A stretch of DNA of 64,000 nt from NCBI RefSeq assembly GCF_023343835.1, contig NC_064437.1, forward strand, positions 40,759,967 through 40,823,966, read 5' to 3'. Numbering within the stretch: the stretch's first letter is position 1; each line of letters starts with the position of its first letter. The translations under genes were made by a program, and so were the position numbers. Under the pieces are notes generated by a model. The model was given only the letters and a program-made list of their open reading frames with translations, did not search any database and was not told the DNA's origin. The stretch is from Lagopus muta (Eukaryota > Chordata > Aves > Galliformes > Phasianidae). Below are positions 59,501 through 64,000 of this stretch, one piece after another.

Positions 59501-62500
59501 AGATTTAGAGAAACATCAGTCTTCCAACTTTAAAATGGTTCTGGTGTATAAACTCCATGCCCTTCTCATACACCTTCTCTGCCCACCCTGTTCTGGGATT
59601 TAAAACAACGCACGAGCTATTAGCAGCTGAGCACACAACAAGCATTATTAAAATGGGGAAGCTCTGAAGAACAAAAAGAGATGCTCAACAAACTTCTGTG
59701 TGCAGAAGTTAGGATAGCTGTTTTCTTTAGTATTATGCAAATTTAACCCTTAGCTTCCTGATTGAAAAATTCAACAGAACTGTGAATAACCAGGATGTTG
59801 TTGAGACCATGTCTTCACTGATTAAATTTCTACACGTTTTTATTCCTGTATCCTTTAAGAGTTTAAAAAAAAAAAAAAAAAAAAATTCAATTTCTTACCA
59901 AGAACTTTTAAAGGAGCTTTTTCTAATTTCAGAATTGCTGTTCCAAATGGAATAGCTAATGTTGTGAAATTGTTTGCATCACTCATCAACGGGCACTCTG
60001 GTAGAGTGAGATACAGCCTTAAAGCTTCAACATCTGGTAAGGAGCTGCTCAATTTTGGAATAAGATTCTTTTCCAAACTAGCTGCCACCTACAGAGCATA
60101 ATAAAATTCAGTTTACTTTAATACATTTGTACATTTCAACAAAATTTCACCTAAATAAAAAGTAAACTAGAAAATAACAATCAAGGGTTTAAGTTTGAGC
60201 TACATTACAATATTTAATTTACTGTCTTGGTTCTGGATTTTAAAATACAGACGTACAGTATGTTGGTGTTACCTTCTGGCACAACACAGAACAGTTTTTA
60301 TGTATCTGCAGTTTAAATATTATCGTGTAAAGAACACAATTAAATGTGTCCAAGCAAGCATAACAATAGTATTTCTAGATAGGTGTAAAGATGTTTCCAA
60401 ACATAAAGAAAATATGCAGCACAAACCTGTTGTGATATATGAGCGTGGTCAGGCTGTATAAGTTTGTGAAATAGTAGTCTAGCAGCATTCATATCAACCC
60501 CTGAGAATCTAACGCTGGTTTTGTAATGATCGTCATTGCTATGGCAAGGAGAGAAAAATACAGACAAAGACTGAATCCTGTATTCTCAGCACTTACAAGT
60601 TTTCCACCTTGATTTCTTAGCTTTGTTTACTGTGGAACTTAAGTTTTATTGATCACAGTATCAGACTTCCATCATACAACCTTCAAAGCAATAAAAAAAA
60701 AAAAAACATTCTAACTGCCAGGCAATCATGGAAAAAAACACCAAGATCTAGAGCAGGCTGTACAATATATTCCTTTAAAATCATATGCGACTTGCAGCTG
60801 CTAAGTAATGAGTTTTGCTGGTTAACAGGGCAGCAGCCAGGTGGCATGCACTTCTAAGAACTGCTAGCAGACACTCTGCATTTGGGCCAGCTGATAAACT
60901 ATCTGTAATAAAGGAGCTAGAAAGTTAAAGCAAAAGCATCTGATTAATATTAAGATAAAGAAACTGAGTGAAGGTGTTATTGTTGAAACAACAGACACTA
61001 GGAAGTTGGTCACAAACTCTTCTGTTCACAGGAATAGTTGTTTAAAAGCTGAAACTTACCTCAAAGCCAAAAAGCTCCCATTCAGGCATCCAGCTGAGGA
61101 GAACGTACCATCAATTTCACTGAAAGTTTTCATATGAAAGAAGTTACATTTCTTTTTCTTTTCTACAAAATAGCATTTTCTATTAAAAACTGTATTTAAT
61201 CTCTAGAGTTACATTGTACATAAAATCTAATTCTGAGTATAATCTGACATTTAACATCATATAAAATCTTCATTTAAAGACAACGTTCAAATAATGCTAA
61301 AAACAAAGCAAGAAGTTCCAGTTCTTTTTCCTTTGCACACTCCTCTTGAAAAGTAATGAAAATAATCTTTGCATTATGCTCAAATTCCTTTACACACACT
61401 GTCATTCTTCAATGCACAACTAAATATTTAAATCTTGCATTAAGCTCAGGTGACTAAGTTGTGCCAGGTGAGACATGGACCAAAGGAGCTAAATTACCTT
61501 ATGTCAACGAAAGCACAGCAAATACTCTGCACATAATAAAAGTCAGTAATTAAAAAAACCTTTGCTATGTATGTTCAAACCCACATTCACACCCAAATCA
61601 AGTAAAATTATGAAAGACAACTTTTTTCCTCAACAAAGCTTACTTAGCTATCTCTACAGGAAGCCTTCCAGATGGGAAAGTCAGCAATCTTTGAATAAAT
61701 GCTTCATTCACAGTCCAGATCTGCTTCAAAAGGTCAGGATACCTGAAGTCATCTGGTGGCACCATGTTCTGAAGTTTAAAGAACACAAAGAATCAGGCAC
61801 ATAAAGCTGATTTCCAGGAAATCAGTCCTGTGGTTAAGCTCTCTTTCTCTTCACTGACCGACCATTTACTTACCCAAAGTATTACTGTGAAATAAGCTAA
61901 CAGATAAAATTACTGTATTCTAGTAGTTCTGTACTTGCCATGAAAACAGAGTAAGCTATCATAAACTAAAACTACTCAGATTAATGTGTTAATCCACACC
62001 ACAGGATATCTCATGGCAAACATACAAACACTCTTAAAAGACGAACACAAAAAAAGGCTGTAGGCAAGAATGGCAGACATCTGCTTACTATCATCCACTT
62101 AATTCACTGCCAGGCCATGAGCATACAGAAGAGGATCCATTCAAACTTTGGGTAGCTGCCCTCCCACCCCACATCCAGACTCCTCTGAGAATGAATCATG
62201 TTTCTTTGTTGAACATTACAGAACTTGCATTCTGATGTGCTGCTCATACTGAATGAACTACAGTGAGATTTCTAATAGAAAAGGGAAACAAACAAGAAAA
62301 TCATTCTGAGTAGGAGAACTGGTCCAGAGAGGGGGGGCAAACAGCACCAAAACTAAAATAAAACTAGTAAAAACATTTCTCTTGAGGATGCAGGCTGACA
62401 AACACAGCTGACTTGGTACAATGATGACTAGCTGTTGCCAAAAATCAGTATCCTGATCCCATCCTCCAGGATCTTGCTGTTTCCCTGTCCAGCAGAAATA

Positions 62501-64000
62501 TCATTTAGCCACATAATGAAACAACTGAGGGAACTGACCTGTCCAAAAATTAACTTGAATAAAAGATCAAGCAGGCCTGGCTGAGACCCCTTAGCTGGCA
62601 AGGGCACACAGGTCCCAGCAGTACAGTACTCATGTAACTTTGAAAGAATTCAGTGCAAATTGACAAACTAAGAAGTACTAAAAGGGATGTTTTTGCAGCA
62701 CCAAGTTCCATCTATTGCTAATGCTTCTTGTACAGCACAATAACTGCATTCATAGAGTCCACCTCTATTAGTCAGAATCTACTTCAGCAATTATGAAACT
62801 TGCACAGTAGAATCTTTTTTGAGAAAATAATTTTAATAGAGAAGTTTTGAGCCTTTTCTACCACACCTGCTTAACACCTGTTAAACAAACTTCTATCCCA
62901 CACAGTAACAGTTATCAAAACTCAATCAGAACTGGAAAACGGGAGAAAAACTTAATTCTTCACAATCATGACAGGCTGTAGGAATAAAAGGTTACTGTAA
63001 GCCTGACCTATACTCAGTTTTGCTTGACAAACAAACATGTTTTCTCCTAAAACCTTAATGTTTCCCTTCACTGCCTAATCAGTTGTTTTTCTGTTTGGTT
63101 TTGTTTTCCCTCCACATTTCCAACTCATGTTGCTTCATTAAATCCTAGTCAAAAATCTAAATCTAGGCTACTATTCAGAAATATCCCCTATACAAATCCA
63201 GACATCTCTCTTCCCAAGCCATTGTCTAATAGTGCTTCCTTTCCATCATACTCCCACCTTGCCATTCCCCCCTCCAACACACACAATAGAATTTACAGAG
63301 ACCAATTCTTATTCTCTTAAAGAAAGGTACTGTTTCAACACTAGCACAAAATTATCAATACAGACAGCCACCATTTATCATTTTTAGCTCCACTTGTTTC
63401 CTCATCACTGTAGAATGCTATATTGATCACAGAGCAGAACACAGCATAGCTGCAGTCAGGACTGAGGGTGGGTGGGGAGGAAGAGCTCAAGTATTCACTC
63501 ACCTTTTACTTTCCGAAAGGAAAAGGTGATTTTGAGCACTGAAACAGGTTGTCTCGGAGAAGTTATGCAGTCTCCTCCTTGGAAATATTCAAAAGCCACC
63601 TAACCTGGCCCTAGACAACCTGCTCAGACAGGCCCTGCTTGAGCAGGGGGGTTAGATCAGAGGAACCCAGAGTTCCCTTTCAGCCTCAACTATTCTGTGA
63701 TTCCATTAAAAGGAAAGAAAGGCACACATTCACCACTCAGCAAAAAGCTTGTGCCAAAATGCCTTACTGACAGCTAACACACAAACTTTATCCAAGTCTT
63801 CACTGCTGAACTGCTGCAATGTCTTGTGCTTCCACGCTATAAAATATTACAATGTAGTTCTGCATCTTCAATATCAAAGTCTCCTTAAGGGCATCAGAAA
63901 AAAATGAAGCTGAGTTTTAAATATTTTCATTCTAAAGTATATTTAATTTGTTACCTGTGGATAAAAGTAGTGTGCAAAACTTTGGTCCCCACCAGAGAAA
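47536..64000 (-). CDS. HERC4: HERC4, HECT-type E3 ubiquitin ligase (3' part, 17 coding exons)
   Basis: Seventeen exons read from the window edge: 63955-64000 (partial), 61644-61768, 61060-61119, 60427-60538, 59899-60088, 59142-59314, 57663-57779, 55453-55476, 54871-54969, 54006-54173, 53739-53882, 52785-52951, 51930-51996, 51607-51689, 49288-49471, 48587-48689 and 47536-47744. Together they give the C-terminal 689 residues; human is 1057 in total. The first exon here is the end of the RCC1-like repeats (FSGGDQSF). The middle region follows, and then a HECT domain from about the exon at 54006-54173 to the end. The catalytic cysteine is in [14 protein letters not shown], codon 47635-47637. Known role of the family: transfer of ubiquitin from E2 to substrate through this cysteine. 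All junctions are GT/AG with agreeing phases. The gene is tail to tail with SIRT1. Confidence 0.97.
48587..48689 (-). CDS. HERC4: HERC4 HECT exon (NTEYKGEYW)
   Basis: It is 103 nt encoding [20 protein letters not shown], then [14 protein letters not shown]. The donor is GTAAGT and the phase is +1 into the last exon. Confidence 0.97.
49288..49471 (-). CDS. HERC4: HERC4 HECT exon ([14 protein letters not shown])
   Basis: It is 184 nt encoding [20 protein letters not shown] and on to [13 protein letters not shown]. The acceptor is TGTGCAG and the donor is GTAAAA. Confidence 0.98.
51607..51689 (-). CDS. HERC4: HERC4 HECT exon ([14 protein letters not shown])
   Basis: It is 83 nt encoding [20 protein letters not shown], then IPVVKQN plus two bases of an Arg codon. 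The donor is GTGAGT. Confidence 0.96.
51930..51996 (-). CDS. HERC4: HERC4 HECT exon ([20 protein letters not shown])
   Basis: It is 67 nt; after one base completing the Arg codon it encodes [20 protein letters not shown], then FT. The acceptor is TTTTTCAG and the donor is GTAAGT. Confidence 0.97.
52785..52951 (-). CDS. HERC4: HERC4 HECT exon ([20 protein letters not shown])
   Basis: It is 167 nt encoding the HECT N-lobe helix region, ending LKELMPDVG plus two bases. The acceptor is TTCTTAG and the donor is GTAAGC. Confidence 0.97.
53540..53580 (+). repeat. AAAAG purine tract in a HERC4 intron
   Basis: A run of A with AAAAG units, about 40 bases, all purine on the plus strand, lies 160-200 bases from the exon at 53739-53882. 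Confidence 0.85.
53739..53882 (-). CDS. HERC4: HERC4 HECT exon (GGVRKEFF)
   Basis: It is 144 nt encoding [20 protein letters not shown] through RLIWFSDK, a signature stretch of the HECT N-lobe. The acceptor is GTTTCAG and the donor is GTAGGG. Confidence 0.98.
54006..54173 (-). CDS. HERC4: HERC4 exon entering the HECT domain
   Basis: It is 168 nt encoding [20 protein letters not shown] through SVDYKKPLK. The acceptor CTCCCTCCCAG is preceded by a T-run; the donor is GTACTG. Confidence 0.97.
54871..54969 (-). CDS. HERC4: HERC4 exon ([20 protein letters not shown])
   Basis: It is 99 nt encoding [20 protein letters not shown] through DAVMQMQ. The acceptor is ATTCTAG and the donor is GTATGA. Confidence 0.97.
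55453..55476 (-). CDS. HERC4: HERC4 24-nt microexon
   Basis: The eight codons DVNHGLTE lie between acceptor GTCATAG and donor GTAAGA, in frame with both neighbours. The sequence matches human residues at this place. Human isoforms of 1057 and 1049 aa differ by eight residues, so skipping of this exon is likely. The phase of 0 on both sides lets it be skipped without a frame change. Confidence 0.93.
57663..57779 (-). CDS. HERC4: HERC4 exon ([20 protein letters not shown])
   Basis: It is 117 nt encoding [20 protein letters not shown] through [10 protein letters not shown]. It is one residue shorter than human (ERG against EKMG). The acceptor is TTCTTCAG and the donor is GTAAGG. Confidence 0.96.
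59142..59314 (-). CDS. HERC4: HERC4 exon ([20 protein letters not shown])
   Basis: It is 173 nt encoding [20 protein letters not shown] through VLEILHR, in the region between the RCC1 repeats and HECT. The acceptor is TTGACAG and the donor is GTATGT. Confidence 0.97.
59899..60088 (-). CDS. HERC4: HERC4 exon ([13 protein letters not shown])
   Basis: It is 190 nt encoding [20 protein letters not shown] through EKAPLKVL plus one base. The donor GTAAGAAATTGAA runs straight into about 22 T residues on the minus strand. Confidence 0.97.
60427..60538 (-). CDS. HERC4: HERC4 exon ([20 protein letters not shown])
   Basis: It is 112 nt encoding [20 protein letters not shown] through HAHISQQ. The acceptor is GCCATAG and the donor is GTTTGT. 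Confidence 0.97.
61060..61119 (-). CDS. HERC4: HERC4 exon ([19 protein letters not shown])
   Basis: It is 60 nt with split codons at both ends, restoring Asn on the left and Ser on the right. The acceptor is CTTTCAG and the donor is GTAAGT. Confidence 0.96.
61644..61768 (-). CDS. HERC4: HERC4 exon ([20 protein letters not shown])
   Basis: It is 125 nt encoding [20 protein letters not shown] through GRLPVEIA plus two bases. The acceptor is AACTTCAG and the donor is AA/GTAAGC. Confidence 0.96.
61769..63954 (-). other. HERC4: HERC4 intron next to the partial exon
   Basis: About 2.2 kb with no exon recognised. It holds one CR1 fragment at about 63533-63704. Pyrimidine- and purine-rich stretches are otherwise unremarkable. 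Confidence 0.6.
63533..63704 (+). mobile_element. CR1 LINE 3' fragment in a HERC4 intron
   Basis: GAGCACTGAAACAGGTTGTC, then GTCTCCTCCTTGGAAATATT, GCTTGAGCAGGGGGGTTAGA and ATTCTGTGATTCCATT follow the CR1 3' end in order. It is antisense to HERC4, with scattered substitutions that suggest an old copy. Confidence 0.88.
63955..64000 (-). CDS. HERC4: HERC4 exon, cut by the window edge
   Basis: 46 nt are visible: one base of a codon, then [15 protein letters not shown] and donor GTAACA. This matches the end of the human RCC1-like domain ([15 protein letters not shown]). The exon continues past the window. Confidence 0.95.

Noticed and set aside
1-64000. CRISPR arrays, operons, prokaryotic mobile elements and retrovirus-like genes
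   Set aside because: The window is vertebrate. No regularly spaced repeats and no gag, pol or env-like frames other than the CR1 LINE polymerase were seen.

Overview
The window is vertebrate genomic DNA, almost certainly from a bird and most likely chicken or another galliform. The signs are AT-rich introns broken by GC-rich CpG islands, several CR1-type LINE fragments ending in the avian-style ATTCTGTGA / ATTCTATGA tail repeats, compact introns, and three genes in an order I know from human 10q21: DNAJC12, SIRT1, HERC4. No computation was run. Gene calls rest on exon-by-exon translation, GT/AG junctions whose phases all agree, and comparison with the human proteins from memory.

Layout. 1-7.3 kb: no protein gene, but an intact tRNA-Ser(UGA) gene at 1082-1163 in a small GC-rich patch. 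7.3-15.6 kb: DNAJC12 on the minus strand, complete, five coding exons, 196 aa, with promoter-like sites upstream of its ATG. 15.6-19.7 kb: spacer with nothing recognised. 19.7-20.7 kb: the SIRT1 CpG-island promoter with four CACGTG E-boxes. 20.0-41.7 kb: SIRT1 on the plus strand, complete, nine coding exons, 755 aa, followed by a long 3' UTR. 41.7-46.3 kb: spacer between the convergent 3' ends of SIRT1 and HERC4, containing an unexplained CpG island at 42.6-43.1 kb. 46.3-64 kb: the 3' part of HERC4 on the minus strand, 17 coding exons giving the C-terminal 689 aa including the whole HECT domain. Its 5' part lies beyond the window.

The three genes do not form a pathway. SIRT1 is a nuclear NAD-dependent deacetylase, DNAJC12 is a J-domain co-chaperone of aromatic amino acid hydroxylases, and HERC4 is a HECT ubiquitin ligase. 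Their adjacency is conserved synteny.

I did not find a new biological system. The points most worth a second look are: a 57-bp near-perfect inverted repeat about 1 kb apart in SIRT1 intron 2; the orphan CpG island between SIRT1 and HERC4; a CR1 tail that ends at the predicted branch point of the last SIRT1 exon; a SIRT1 exon 1 splice donor lying about 16 codons downstream of the mammalian one; and a two-copy dispersed repeat at 4.9 and 32.8 kb that I cannot name.
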